A stretch of DNA of 64,000 bases from Sporosarcina sp. Te-1 (GCF_017498505.1 NZ_CP071798.1:1881501-1945500), one strand, 5' to 3'. Positions 1-8,937 are shown, counted from the stretch's first letter. Translations and numbers: made by a program. The notes: a model not told the origin generated them from the letters alone.

Positions 1-8
1 AATCAACA

Positions 9-28
9 ATGTGTAACCGATTACACAT
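9..28. promoter_or_regulatory. Inverted repeat, possible operator
   Basis: Two perfect 8-bp arms (ATGTGTAA and TTACACAT) flank CCGA. There is no T tract, so it looks more like a protein binding site than a terminator. The gene it serves may lie left of the window. Confidence 0.3.
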
Positions 29-240
29 TAAGAATACCATATGCATAACTACCTTCGCAAATTGAATTCTGTATTTCTGGGTAATGTAAAACATAAGGGA
101 TTTGTGTGCAATAAAACATCGGGACACACAACTTGTTGCTTAAAGAACATCCACTGTCATTGCTTTCAACCGATTCGGTCTCTTGAATCAACTACAATGG
201 ACAACAATCAGAAAAAATGTTTGGTTGTAGGAGGGAAATC

Positions 241-948
241 ATGAGGAAACGTACCATTGCATTTGCTATTGCCAGTCTCTGTATCATTCCTTTACTTTAC
301 TCAGTTATCGCCACAGTGGTTATTCGATTGACGGGCTTTGGAATTGTAAAGAAATTGAACCGAACGGGCATCGCTCTGACCTTTGATGATGGGCCGCATC
401 CAGTATTTACAGAGAAGTTGTTGGACCTGCTTAAAAAGTATAATGTGCGTGCCACTTTTTTTGTCGTAGGAGAGAAAGCGAAAATGCACCCTGCTCTTTT
501 GAAACGTATGCATGCAGAAGGGCATCAGATCGGGATCCATCATTTGCAGCACACATCGAGCTGGCGGTTGACGCCCGGGAGGTTGAAGAAGCAGCTGGTA
601 GAGACGGAACAAATCATCCATGACATAACAGGCGTACGTCCATTCCTCTATCGCCCGCCTTGGGGATTCATGAACGCAGCTACCATTCCGCTCGCAAGAT
701 CACGGAATTACAGGATTATCATTTGGTCACACCATTTCAAAGATTGGAAGGTAGCAAGCTGCGAGACAATTCTACTAGAAGGCTTGCGCCAAGTGCCTGA
801 AGATGGCTCGATCATCCTCCTGCATGATGACGGAACGAATCCAAGCGCGGATGATGAGGCGCCTGACGTCATGCTTTCCAAGCTCCAAATTTACTTGGAA
901 GAGGCAACAGCGAAAGGCATTCCATTCATCCTGCCCATTCTCAACTAG
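241..948 (+). CDS. Polysaccharide deacetylase family protein (NodB homology)
   Basis: A 235-residue enzyme with an N-terminal membrane anchor or signal segment (about residues 5-27) followed by a NodB domain. Visible motifs are TFDDGP (first catalytic and metal Asp), the metal-binding histidine region GIHHLQH, the RPPWG motif and the late LLHD motif. Enzymes of this family remove acetyl groups from cell-wall or extracellular polysaccharides, so it should act outside the membrane. The start at 241 is chosen because AGGAGGG lies just upstream; an ATG at 217 has no such site. It stands alone, with no gene close on either side. The exact sugar substrate cannot be told from sequence. Confidence 0.85.
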   Translation: MRKRTIAFAIASLCIIPLLYSVIATVVIRLTGFGIVKKLNRTGIALTFDDGPHPVFTEKLLDLLKKYNVRATFFVVGEKAKMHPALLKRMHAEGHQIGIHHLQHTSSWRLTPGRLKKQLVETEQIIHDITGVRPFLYRPPWGFMNAATIPLARSRNYRIIIWSHHFKDWKVASCETILLEGLRQVPEDGSIILLHDDGTNPSADDEAPDVMLSKLQIYLEEATAKGIPFILPILN

Positions 949-1120
949 CTATTTTATAAGTAAGGCTTCCATTCTGTCAGCAAACATCAGAGGGATTTCT
1001 ATTCATTACCTAAACCTTGTGAACAACAATTTACTGCAGATAATGATGAGGTTGGAATAAAAAGTGAACATGTTCAGTGAAGATGTCGTAGGATAGTTAG
1101 GGAATTCGGGGTACGAATAT

Positions 1121-1149
1121 TTGAGAACTATTTATATTTATAATATAAT
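1121..1149 (+). promoter_or_regulatory. SigA-type promoter of the bpsA-speD gene
   Basis: TTGAGA (1121-1126) and TATAAT (1144-1149) are separated by exactly 17 bp. Transcription would start near 1156, leaving a leader of about 240 nt before the start codon. Confidence 0.7.
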
Positions 1150-1155
1150 AGAAAT

Positions 1156-1398
1156 ACAATTTTATTAAAGGGTGAACTTTTTGTTAATTGTAGAATTCTA
1201 ATCTGAATCAACGTAATAGCTTAATTTTGCGAAACAAACCACCCATCTGGGGTGTTATTTTTCATGCAAAAAAGCAAGATTAGAATTAGTTAGGTTCCAT
1301 CAACATTTGGCGCGACTAATTTTAGTCGCGTTTTTTCTATTCGTTGATTTAGACAATTTTAATTTTTTTCTTATTAAAATTGAGAGGACGAATCTACA
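1156..1398 (+). promoter_or_regulatory. Structured 5' leader, candidate attenuator or riboswitch
   Basis: An 11-bp stem pairs 1194-1204 with 1277-1287 and encloses a CACCC/GGGTG hairpin (1240-1254) followed by a T-rich run. A Rho-independent terminator follows at 1311-1336. The word AATTAG just after the 3' arm (1284-1289) can also pair with CTAATT in the 5' arm of the terminator, which suggests mutually exclusive folds. The leader precedes a polyamine gene, so spermidine, a branched polyamine or AdoMet are possible signals. This is inference; I do not recognise a named riboswitch class. Confidence 0.45.
1311..1336 (+). terminator. Leader terminator ahead of bpsA-speD
   Basis: CGCGACTAA and TTAGTCGCG form a near-perfect hairpin followed by TTTTTT. 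It lies about 60 nt upstream of the start codon of the downstream gene and 360 nt from the preceding gene, so it fits attenuation better than termination of the deacetylase transcript. Confidence 0.65.
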
Positions 1399-2904
1399 AT
1401 GCAAAAACAATTACAACAAATTACAACTAATATGCAGCTCGAAGAACATTATCTCACATTAGAAAAAGCTCTACTCGCTTTATATTTCCATAAAAACTGT
1501 ACAACTAAATCTTTAGCTCATACGACAGATTTGCCAATACCGCTCGTTTCAGCAATGAAGAAAGAATTTGCCAAGCAAGGTTGGGGCAAACATAGTTTAA
1601 CGAAAAAGGGTCAGCTTGCTATCTCGGAATATTTTCAACTCTCAGGCGCTGACGCTACACTCTACCTCCAACTAACGACAGATGATGCATTTCGTACGGA
1701 ATGGATTACACAAAACACAAGGGAATTAAGCGCTATTTATAACGCTAGACCCACAGCTGACGTGGCAATTGATCAAGCAAAATGTACAGTGGAGACAGCC
1801 TTAAAACGTGCATTGCTAGCATTAGACTATACTATGCTCCTCAATAAGCGCATTTTGTGTTTAGGCGATGATGATTTCATCAGTATTGCATTAGCGTTTT
1901 TACTAAATAAAATCGCTCCACATTCCACCACTCAAATTGTTGTGTTAGATATTGATAAGCGGGTTTTATCTATGATTAACAAAATAGCAAAGGACTATGA
2001 GCTTCCAATTAAAACAGTCTATTATAACGTTCAGGATCCTTTGCCAAAAACATACACACATCAGTTTGATTGCGTATACACAGATACACCCTATACTTTA
2101 ATTGGCGCACAGCTTTTTTTATCACGTGCGATGAATGCACTAAAGCCAGAAGCAATGCGGCATGTGTTTTTTTCCTACGCTAAGCGCAGCTATCAAAAGC
2201 AGTGGCAACTGCAACAAAGCTTATATGCAATGGGTTTCGTAATTGACAGTATTAGATACGACATTAACACTTATGAAGGTGCACAGATTTTAGGTGCTAA
2301 AAGCCAACTATTTGTTTTGCAAACAACAGAGCAAATGACTCCTTACATTCCGAATCATCTTATGTTTACGCGACCAATTTACACAGGAGAAATCGATCAA
2401 AAAACCGTTGTATATCGGTGTATCCATTGTCAACACGCACTTACAGTCGGCGTTGGCTATCAATACACTACCATTGCTCAACTTCAATCCAACGGTTGCC
2501 CGAATTGTGCAAACAAAAAGTTTGCACAAATGAAGAGAATTGTACAAAAGACACATTTTCAACATATAGTTGGGCATCATATTTTATTAGAGTTACACGA
2601 TTGCAACGTTGCATTACTGAATGACGTGCAACGTATTAAAACGATTATGTGTCAAGCTGCCGAGAAAGCAAAGGCAATGGTTGTAACCGAACATTTCCAT
2701 CATTTTTCACCTTACGGGATTAGCGGCGTAGTCATTATTCAAGAATCGCATTTAACGATTCATACATGGCCAGAGTACGGTTATGCGGCAATAGATATTT
2801 TCACTTGTAGCAGTAAACTAGACCTGCAAGAGGCTGTTCAATTTATTACGAAAAAATTTAATGCAGGCAATGTCACACAGCATTACCTGCACCGAGGTAA
2901 ATAG
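1399..2904 (+). CDS. bpsA-speD: BpsA (branched polyamine synthase)-zinc ribbon-SpeD (AdoMet decarboxylase) fusion
   Basis: A 501-residue fusion. Residues 1-325 match the BpsA/DUF43 aminopropyltransferase family: a winged-helix-like N-terminus, the GDDD motif at 156-159, LDID at 183-186 and the YTDTPYT active-site-like segment near 227-233. Residues 341-370 hold a CxxC...CxxC zinc ribbon. Residues 385-501 are a complete SpeD domain: ESH at 449-451, where self-cleavage before Ser450 would give the pyruvoyl group, then HTWPE and Cys470. SpeD makes decarboxylated AdoMet and BpsA uses it to add aminopropyl groups to polyamines, so the fusion would hand donor to transferase within one chain. The AGAGGACG site precedes the ATG. 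A strong terminator follows. Separate bpsA and speD genes are the usual form known to me. Confidence 0.85.
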   Translation: MQKQLQQITTNMQLEEHYLTLEKALLALYFHKNCTTKSLAHTTDLPIPLVSAMKKEFAKQGWGKHSLTKKGQLAISEYFQLSGADATLYLQLTTDDAFRTEWITQNTRELSAIYNARPTADVAIDQAKCTVETALKRALLALDYTMLLNKRILCLGDDDFISIALAFLLNKIAPHSTTQIVVLDIDKRVLSMINKIAKDYELPIKTVYYNVQDPLPKTYTHQFDCVYTDTPYTLIGAQLFLSRAMNALKPEAMRHVFFSYAKRSYQKQWQLQQSLYAMGFVIDSIRYDINTYEGAQILGAKSQLFVLQTTEQMTPYIPNHLMFTRPIYTGEIDQKTVVYRCIHCQHALTVGVGYQYTTIAQLQSNGCPNCANKKFAQMKRIVQKTHFQHIVGHHILLELHDCNVALLNDVQRIKTIMCQAAEKAKAMVVTEHFHHFSPYGISGVVIIQESHLTIHTWPEYGYAAIDIFTCSSKLDLQEAVQFITKKFNAGNVTQHYLHRGK

Positions 2905-2913
2905 AAAAATGTA

Positions 2914-2957
2914 CTGCACCCAATCGTTAGAGACATTCTAACGATTGGGTGCAGTTT
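2914..2957. terminator. Strong hairpin terminator after bpsA-speD
   Basis: Two perfect 18-bp arms (2914-2931 and 2937-2954) around GACAT, followed by TTT. It separates the plus-strand polyamine gene from the minus-strand acetyltransferase genes. Confidence 0.85.
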
Positions 2958-3056
2958 AAAAATAGAATCAGCAAAAAAGAAAATACCCCTTCGTTGATCA
3001 GTTGCCCTCTCTTCTTTCAACTAGGAAACTAGCCAGTGCGTGCAGGTCCATTTCCT

Positions 3057-3500
3057 TTAAAGATGGAGTCGTGCCATCTGTTCTCCGTCGACCAGGAAGC
3101 CCTCTACTTCTTGAAAGCCCATCTGCTCGTATAGCCGCTTGGCTGTCTCATTTTCCGGTTCATACGACAAGGTGATGGTCTGATGACGTTCTTCCTTCAT
3201 CTTCCGAATGTCTTCAATAACCAGTTGAACTGCCTGCTTGCCGTAGCCTTTTCCTTGATGTTTTTGATCGATCATCATGCGGTACATCCAATATTCATGA
3301 TCCTCTTCATCAATGCCAAAGAGTGTGAATCCGACCATTTCATCATCCGCAAAGATTCCTTTGGCATGAAAGTGATCTAAAAAATTCAATTGTGCAAGCG
3401 ATACAGCATTCGACGCAACAAATTTCACTTGATCGTCTCGGACTCGAAGAGAAATCGCGTCAATCCAGTTATCCTTCGTAATCGGCTTTAATTGTAACAT
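3057..3500 (-). CDS. GNAT acetyltransferase, BltD/SpeG-like (polyamine type)
   Basis: A 147-residue single GNAT domain. The acetyl-CoA loop reads HQGKGYGKQA and the C-terminal half has NETAKRLYEQMGF. The N-terminal pattern (VKFVASNAVSLAQ) resembles the Bacillus spermine/spermidine acetyltransferase BltD and diamine acetyltransferases. It probably acetylates a polyamine or similar amine using acetyl-CoA in the cytosol. The ATG at 3500 has AGGGAGAT at good spacing. It lies last in a run of three minus-strand genes next to the polyamine synthase gene, and the downstream paralogue at 3917 has the same N-terminal pattern. Substrate is inferred from similarity and context only. Confidence 0.75.
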   Translation of the reverse strand: MLQLKPITKDNWIDAISLRVRDDQVKFVASNAVSLAQLNFLDHFHAKGIFADDEMVGFTLFGIDEEDHEYWMYRMMIDQKHQGKGYGKQAVQLVIEDIRKMKEERHQTITLSYEPENETAKRLYEQMGFQEVEGFLVDGEQMARLHL

Positions 3501-3522
3501 CTTCACATCTCCCTAATTCAAG

Positions 3523-3867
3523 CTATTTATCTTCTACAGTCGGCAGCAGCTGCTCATCCTTTACTTCCACAAGATAGTGGCGAAGGACATAGTCGCGGCC
3601 GCCATTTTTCTCATACCATTCCATAATACGACTGACATGTTCCTGATCTGCTCTGATCTTCGCTTCAATTTCCCTATACGCTTCATAGCTCTCGTACTCC
3701 CAGATTGCGAAGATCTCTGTTGTTTCTTCATCATGCGGAAGCATCCACCTACCAATCAGCTTCGAACCATGTTCTAATTGATTCGGTAAGTTTGTTGTAG
3801 TAAAATGCGTATTCAATTCCTCTACAAATTCATTTTTAACGATATATTGTTTTCTTCTATAAAACAA
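3523..3867 (-). CDS. NIPSNAP-like small protein (dimeric alpha/beta barrel)
   Basis: A 114-residue protein that I assign to the NIPSNAP/dimeric alpha-beta barrel type from the start FYRRKQYIVKN, the central GRWMLPHDEETTEIFAIWEYESYEAYREIEAKI-type region and the HYLVEVKDE end. Function is unknown; such folds often handle small reactive compounds. The start is TTG at 3867, supported by AAAGGAG upstream. A longer open frame to 4020 would overlap the neighbouring gene and encodes nothing family-like. It sits between two GNAT genes and is probably co-transcribed with them. Confidence 0.6.
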   Translation of the reverse strand: MFYRRKQYIVKNEFVEELNTHFTTTNLPNQLEHGSKLIGRWMLPHDEETTEIFAIWEYESYEAYREIEAKIRADQEHVSRIMEWYEKNGGRDYVLRHYLVEVKDEQLLPTVEDK

Positions 3868-3916
3868 TGATCCTCTCTCTCCTTTCGATTGACTGACTAA
3901 CTCCCACCATCTCAAT

Positions 3917-4393
3917 TCATAGGTCTTTTTTGATAACCGTTTCCCCTTCAATCTCTTGCCCCGTCTCATAAAATCTGAAAGACTTATATAAGTTTTTTGC
4001 GTTGTCATTCGTCGGCTCATACGAAATATAAACGGAAGCCGCTTCCCCCTGCGGATAGGTCTTTATGTACTCAAGCGCCTTTGCCAGCGCCGCTTTGCCA
4101 TACCCTTTCCCTTGATACCGCCTGTCGATCATGAACCGCAGTATGCCGTAGCAAGCCTCATCGCCAAATTCATTTTCCTCCGCAGTGTCGTAGTACATCA
4201 TGATAAAGCCGACCATCTTCTCTTCCGCATAAATCGCAAATGTCATCGCAGGCAAGTCATCATTCAACAGGGCCACGTATGATTGGGCCAGACTGTACAT
4301 ATTGGAAGCCATAAAGTTCTTCTGCTCTTTCTTCAGCTCCAAGTGAATGCACTCCTCGAAATTTTCCCAAGTGACTTCCCGGAATTCCATCAT
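3917..4393 (-). CDS. GNAT acetyltransferase, BltD/SpeG-like paralogue
   Basis: A 158-residue GNAT domain with the acetyl-CoA loop YQGKGYGKAA and the segment NDNAKNLYKSFRF. The N-terminus (KNFMASNMYSLAQSYVA) closely parallels the neighbouring acetyltransferase at 3057-3500, so the two are diverged paralogues. An amine such as a polyamine is the likely substrate. I chose the ATG at 4393, which has GGGGGCG upstream; an in-frame TTG lies at 4408. It is first in a three-gene minus-strand group. Confidence 0.75.
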   Translation of the reverse strand: MMEFREVTWENFEECIHLELKKEQKNFMASNMYSLAQSYVALLNDDLPAMTFAIYAEEKMVGFIMMYYDTAEENEFGDEACYGILRFMIDRRYQGKGYGKAALAKALEYIKTYPQGEAASVYISYEPTNDNAKNLYKSFRFYETGQEIEGETVIKKDL

Positions 4394-4653
4394 GACGATC
4401 GCCCCCAATAAAAGTTATCATTAATAACTACGTCTAGACACCTTCCAAAGTTTCAGATATTTTCCAATAAAATAGATTACCGAAAAAAATAGAGCTGACC
4501 TAATCAATAGGTACAACCCTTTCTTGGTTTTTGAACTTATCATGCCGCCTTGCCTTGTTAAAACACATTGCTAATGGCCAGCGCCAGCACTAAAGGACTG
4601 GAAGAAACTTGCCACAAAATACTGACACATGACCATTTTCACTCAAAAGAGCG

Positions 4654-5511
4654 CTATGCCAATAAACGTGAATCCTTTAAAAACGGATTCTGGTCAATGA
4701 AGCTAGCGACTCTCCTTTTTGTATCAGACATAATTGGAACACCGCCTTGCCGAAAAAGCAAAATCCAGCGCAGACATGCCAACGCTTCGAATGGTTTTAG
4801 TTCTGCCGCCGTTTGCTCCGTTATATATGCAGAACGAAATGTATCTGCTACTTCTTCTGAAACGTATAGCGATAACAGAAGGAAAGCCCATGCAAAGTCG
4901 TACCGGGCATCCCCCCACTGCGCATTCGTCCAATCAATCACAGTGAACTGGCCATCCTGCCGGACAATGTTATGCATATGAAAATCCCCATGTACGAGAT
5001 GTCTTTGATTGGGCTGCGCCACTCGGGTCAGTGAGGTTAAAAGGAAAGCCAGGTCAGCATGATTTTGGGCTCCAGGAAAAAAATAAGTCATAAAATCATA
5101 AGAAGGAATCTGGAGGTCTCCAATTTCCTCAGCCGTAAGACGATGAATGCTAGATAGAATTCCAGCCATTCTCACCATATCATCCTTCGTCAATTCTAAT
5201 ACCGGCTGTCCGCCGTCTGTCGTCAGCAATACTTGATGCCCTTCTCCATCTGTCCCCCATCCAAGAGGACTCGACACAGGAATTCCAAGCTTAGATAAGG
5301 TCTCCAGCAATTTATATTGAAACCTGACGTCAGGCTTGGAGCTTTGATTCCACACTTTCATGACAAACCGCTCCCCTTGCGTCTGAAGCTTGGCTACTTC
5401 GGCCTCGAAGCCTTGGTCCACCTGAAGCCAGCTAATAGCAGAGGTGTCTTGCAATAAAACTTGTAACTTTGATTTTGTTTCCAGCCATTTGATTGTTCGG
5501 AGGTGATTCAT
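4654..5511 (-). CDS. Aminoglycoside/choline phosphotransferase-fold kinase (APH family)
   Basis: A 285-residue protein with the protein-kinase-like APH fold. The catalytic loop is HGDFHMHNIV and the metal-binding motif is VIDWTNAQWGD, both intact. Family members phosphorylate small molecules (aminoglycosides, choline, homoserine, sugars) with ATP. No feature ties this one to a known antibiotic resistance enzyme. The start codon overlaps the stop of the small upstream membrane gene (ATGA), so the two are translationally coupled. AAGGAA precedes the ATG. Confidence 0.75.
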   Translation of the reverse strand: MNHLRTIKWLETKSKLQVLLQDTSAISWLQVDQGFEAEVAKLQTQGERFVMKVWNQSSKPDVRFQYKLLETLSKLGIPVSSPLGWGTDGEGHQVLLTTDGGQPVLELTKDDMVRMAGILSSIHRLTAEEIGDLQIPSYDFMTYFFPGAQNHADLAFLLTSLTRVAQPNQRHLVHGDFHMHNIVRQDGQFTVIDWTNAQWGDARYDFAWAFLLLSLYVSEEVADTFRSAYITEQTAAELKPFEALACLRWILLFRQGGVPIMSDTKRRVASFIDQNPFLKDSRLLA

Positions 5512-5714
5512 GTACTATTCCTTTCCTTGAGAAGCATGATAATCTGTTCATTCTGCTTCATAAGCTTCTCCATACTTCTTTCAGTAACGATAGAATGTCT
5601 GACCATGCGGGAGGAGTTAGTCGTCAATCTATGAGTAAATAGCATACATAGCCGTACGAATACGATACCTAGCAGACCCATGCCGACTATGATAAATAAT
5701 ATGATCACCAACAT
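5508..5714 (-). CDS. Small single-pass membrane protein, unknown function
   Basis: 68 residues: an N-terminal transmembrane helix (about 2-26) followed by a charged, probably helical tail (RHSIVTERSMEKLMKQNEQ). It resembles many short bacillar membrane proteins of unknown role. The stop overlaps the start of the phosphotransferase gene by 4 bp. The ribosome binding site is not ideal, so the exact start may differ by a few codons. Confidence 0.5.
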   Translation of the reverse strand: MLVIILFIIVGMGLLGIVFVRLCMLFTHRLTTNSSRMVRHSIVTERSMEKLMKQNEQIIMLLKERNST

Positions 5715-5752
5715 TGGGGCAATTCTGTTCCCTTCCTTCCTACCATAAGACC

Positions 5753-6235
5753 TTATACATTCCTACTGTATTCCTTCAGATGCCGCTCCTCGATCAATTC
5801 GATAGATCGCTTGCTTTTAGCATAATCAATCAGTTGCTCTTTTATATTCGGGTAGAGAACAATGTGCTCTAGATCAGCTATCGGAACCCACGCTATCCCT
5901 GTTTGATTCGGATCGGGGACAGCCGGATATTTTGGAATGCTTCCGACACGCAAGGTGCAGTCGAAGTAGAGTGCCAGAGAAGGTGTAGAACCGTATCGAT
6001 GCTCATTTACAGCCGGGGCATATTCATATACGAATGCGAGCGGCCCCACGTCCACCTCTGCCGACGCCTCTTCCCATGCTTCCCTGCGAACCGCATCAAT
6101 AATTGTTTCATCCGGCTCCACACCGCCACCCGGCAAATTATAGTGGATACCCTTTTCTTTAGAAAATTCAACTAAAAGAATAGCATCCTTGTCAATAATA
6201 ACAGCTCCAGCCTTCACTCTAATATGGTATGACAT
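5753..6235 (-). CDS. Nudix hydrolase
   Basis: 160 residues with an intact Nudix box (GGGVEPDETIIDAVRREAWEEAS), the Glu-rich loop that binds magnesium and hydrolyses nucleoside-diphosphate-linked compounds. The N-terminus IRVKAGAVIIDKDAILLVE is typical of the family, as is the late GIAWVPIADL strand. The substrate cannot be named. The ATG has AAGGGGG upstream. It heads the minus-strand group that includes the small membrane protein and the kinase. Confidence 0.8.
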   Translation of the reverse strand: MSYHIRVKAGAVIIDKDAILLVEFSKEKGIHYNLPGGGVEPDETIIDAVRREAWEEASAEVDVGPLAFVYEYAPAVNEHRYGSTPSLALYFDCTLRVGSIPKYPAVPDPNQTGIAWVPIADLEHIVLYPNIKEQLIDYAKSKRSIELIEERHLKEYSRNV

Positions 6236-6426
6236 CTTTCATCCCCCTTTTCCCAAATTCTACAATACCGTATACTTCTTCCACTACCAGCTAAAATCCT
6301 TTTTTACTCATATTAATATATTCCTAATCCCCTTCGGGCTATGCTAGTTAACCGTTTAGACAGTAAAGCGGGCAAGCGAATAGTTTACAGTATAGATCCA
6401 ATTAGCTAGAAAAGGAGGTGCTTTGA

Positions 6427-6708
6427 ATGAGACAGCGAAGGAAAGGGATGTTCCGCTTTTGTCTCTTCTCGGACTATAACTGGTGCGGGCCGGGCTGCAG
6501 CGGTCCCGGTAAGCCTGTAAATGAAGTGGATGCGGCTTGTAAAGCCCATGATCAATGTTACCAAAGAGGCGGCAGGCCATGTGAATGCGATCGGGAATTT
6601 CTCCGCCGGCTGCGTTCAGAAATCGATCCAGCTACACCACAGGGAAGACATGCTCGTATGCTGTATCAGTATATGAAAATGCAATCATTCTTCACTTGTG
6701 GATTTTGA
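6427..6708 (+). CDS. Small phospholipase A2-like protein
   Basis: 93 residues. The core CGPGCSGPGKPVNEVDAAC followed by KAHDQCYQRGG resembles the calcium loop (GPG) and the His-Asp catalytic motif of phospholipase A2, closest in layout to the minimal PLA2 domains of parvovirus capsids and similar bacterial proteins. It is cysteine-rich (WCGPGC, CKAHDQC, CECD) and has no signal peptide that I can see. If active, it would release a fatty acid from the sn-2 position of phospholipids. The ATG follows AAAGGAGGTG. A terminator lies just downstream, so it is probably monocistronic. Confidence 0.65.
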   Translation: MRQRRKGMFRFCLFSDYNWCGPGCSGPGKPVNEVDAACKAHDQCYQRGGRPCECDREFLRRLRSEIDPATPQGRHARMLYQYMKMQSFFTCGF

Positions 6709-6723
6709 GAGCAACGACCAAAG

Positions 6724-6746
6724 AGCTAGGGTTCTCTAGCTTTTTA
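6724..6746 (+). terminator. Terminator after the PLA2-like gene
   Basis: AGCTAG and CTAGCT arms around a short loop, followed by TTTTT. Confidence 0.7.
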
Positions 6747-6864
6747 ATATTCTATCCCCTACCAAAGCTCCTAACTGCTGGGGCGCCAACAAAACTTCAG
6801 AATTAAAGAAGGGTTTCCCCTGGCATGTCACGAACCTAGTACCTAGCCTGAAAGGAGGAGCTTT

Positions 6865-8937
6865 ATGAAACCACCTGTAGCAAAACGAATTCCGCATCCC
6901 CATGAATTGCATGGCGATGTGCGCGAAGACGATTATTATTGGCTGAAGGATCGCAATAATCCGGAGGTCATCCAGTATCTTGAAGAAGAGAACCAGTATT
7001 TTAAAGACATCATGCGTCCGTTAGAAGAACAGACAGAACAAATCTATCAGAGCATGGTGGCCCGAGTACCGGAAGCAGAAGTACAAGTACCCGTGCAGCG
7101 TGGACCCTTCTTCTACTACTCCCGCCTGGAAAAAAGCAAGCAATATCCAATCTATGCACGTAAGCGTGCAGAAAACCGTAATCTCTTGGAAGACTCTCCA
7201 GAGGAAATCGTCCTTGATCTGAATGAATTAGCGGAAGAAGATGGCTATCTGAGCGTGACTGCACAGCGGATGAGCTCCGACCATACCTTGCTTGCCTATT
7301 TGGAAAACCGGGATGGCACTGACCGCTATACAGTCTTTATCAAAGACTTGGCAACGGGAGAGCTGCTGGCGGACCAGATTCCAAATGTCTATATTTATGG
7401 CAGCCTGGAATGGAGCCGGTGCGGTGACTATCTTTTTTACATTACCGTGGATGAGATGGAGCGCCCCTGCCGGTTATGGAGACACAAACTGGGAAGCGAA
7501 TCAGGAAGCGATGAGCTGATCTATGAAGAAACGGATGAGACGTTCACGTTATTCATGGAAACGTCGCAAAGCAAACAATACATTTTTGTTTATTCCCATT
7601 CGACAACAACCAGTGAAGTCAGGATGCTAAATGCGGATGAACCGCTATCGACCCCTGTTGTAGTAGATGCACGGCGTGAAGGAATTTTGTACGAAGTCGA
7701 GCATTGGGGGAATGACCTGCTCATCTTGACGAACGAAGATGCATTGAACTTCCAACTGCTGCGTTGTCCTATCGATGATCTGCACTCACGAGAAAATGTC
7801 GTGGAGTACAGAGAGGAACGTTTTCTTCAATCCGTCTATCCGTTCCAAGATGCACTTGTCATCTCAGGACGTGAAAACGGCTTGACACAAATTTGGGTGC
7901 TAAAAGAAGGCGAATTGGAGCAAATCAAATGGGACGAACCGATTTATACCGTTGCGGTTGTTTCAAACCAAAGCTATGAGACGCGGGAAGTATTGATCCA
8001 ATATGACTCCTTGCTCACGCCTAGAACAACCTACGGACTAAATCCGCTTACCAGAGAGAAACAGTGTTTGCAGGTGGCGCCTGTCAGCGGCGACTATGAT
8101 CGTTCCCACTTCCGTCAACAACAATTGTGGGCGACGGCAGAGGACGGCGTGAAAGTACCAATGACTGCTGTTTATCATGAAGATGCGCTCCGTGGCGGGC
8201 CAGCTCCATTAATTCTTTATGGATATGGATCATATGGTGCAAACAGCGATCCACGTTTTGATCCCTATCGTCTTCCACTTTTAGAAAAAGGTATCGTGTT
8301 CGTCACTGCGCAAGTGCGTGGCGGTTCCGAAATGGGTCGGGGTTGGTATGAAGACGGAAAAATGCAGAATAAGCGAAACACCTTCACCGACTTTATTGCC
8401 GCAGCTAAGCACCTGATTGACGAAGGCTACACAACGTCAAGCCAAATGGCGGCACGTGGCGGAAGTGCGGGCGGCTTGCTCGTCGGTGCGGTCGCGAACA
8501 TGGCCGGCGAGCTATTCAAAGTCATCGTTCCGGCGGTGCCGTTCGTCGATGTTGTCACGACGATGCTCGATACATCCATTCCTCTTACGACGCTGGAGTG
8601 GGATGAATGGGGGAATCCACAAAAAGCGGAGGACTATTTTTATATGAAGTCCTATAGCCCTTATGACAATGTCCAAGCGAAGGACTATCCACACCTGTAT
8701 ATCACGACCGGCCTGAACGACCCGCGCGTCGGCTATTGGGAACCTGCCAAATGGGTCGCTCGCCTCAGAACGTTGAAAACCGACAACAACATCCTCGTCA
8801 TGAAAACGAACATGGGCGCCGGCCATTTCGGTGCATCCGGCCGATTCAACCATCTGAAAGAAGCGGCGGAATGCTATGCATTTGTTCTCGATAGACTAGG
8901 CGTCACAAGTGATATGGAAGCAGCAAACTCCCGTTAA
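6865..8937 (+). CDS. Prolyl oligopeptidase family serine peptidase (S9A, oligopeptidase B type)
   Basis: 690 residues. An N-terminal stretch (PHPHELHGDVREDDYYWLKDR) is the hallmark start of the oligopeptidase B/prolyl oligopeptidase family, followed by a beta-propeller and a C-terminal alpha/beta hydrolase. The nucleophile motif is GGSAGGLL, the Asp region is GLNDPRVGYWEPAKW and the His lies in GAGHFGASGR. It should cleave short peptides after basic or prolyl residues in the cytosol; no signal peptide is present. AAAGGAGG precedes the ATG. Length is normal for the family. It appears monocistronic. Confidence 0.9.
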   Translation: MKPPVAKRIPHPHELHGDVREDDYYWLKDRNNPEVIQYLEEENQYFKDIMRPLEEQTEQIYQSMVARVPEAEVQVPVQRGPFFYYSRLEKSKQYPIYARKRAENRNLLEDSPEEIVLDLNELAEEDGYLSVTAQRMSSDHTLLAYLENRDGTDRYTVFIKDLATGELLADQIPNVYIYGSLEWSRCGDYLFYITVDEMERPCRLWRHKLGSESGSDELIYEETDETFTLFMETSQSKQYIFVYSHSTTTSEVRMLNADEPLSTPVVVDARREGILYEVEHWGNDLLILTNEDALNFQLLRCPIDDLHSRENVVEYREERFLQSVYPFQDALVISGRENGLTQIWVLKEGELEQIKWDEPIYTVAVVSNQSYETREVLIQYDSLLTPRTTYGLNPLTREKQCLQVAPVSGDYDRSHFRQQQLWATAEDGVKVPMTAVYHEDALRGGPAPLILYGYGSYGANSDPRFDPYRLPLLEKGIVFVTAQVRGGSEMGRGWYEDGKMQNKRNTFTDFIAAAKHLIDEGYTTSSQMAARGGSAGGLLVGAVANMAGELFKVIVPAVPFVDVVTTMLDTSIPLTTLEWDEWGNPQKAEDYFYMKSYSPYDNVQAKDYPHLYITTGLNDPRVGYWEPAKWVARLRTLKTDNNILVMKTNMGAGHFGASGRFNHLKEAAECYAFVLDRLGVTSDMEAANSR

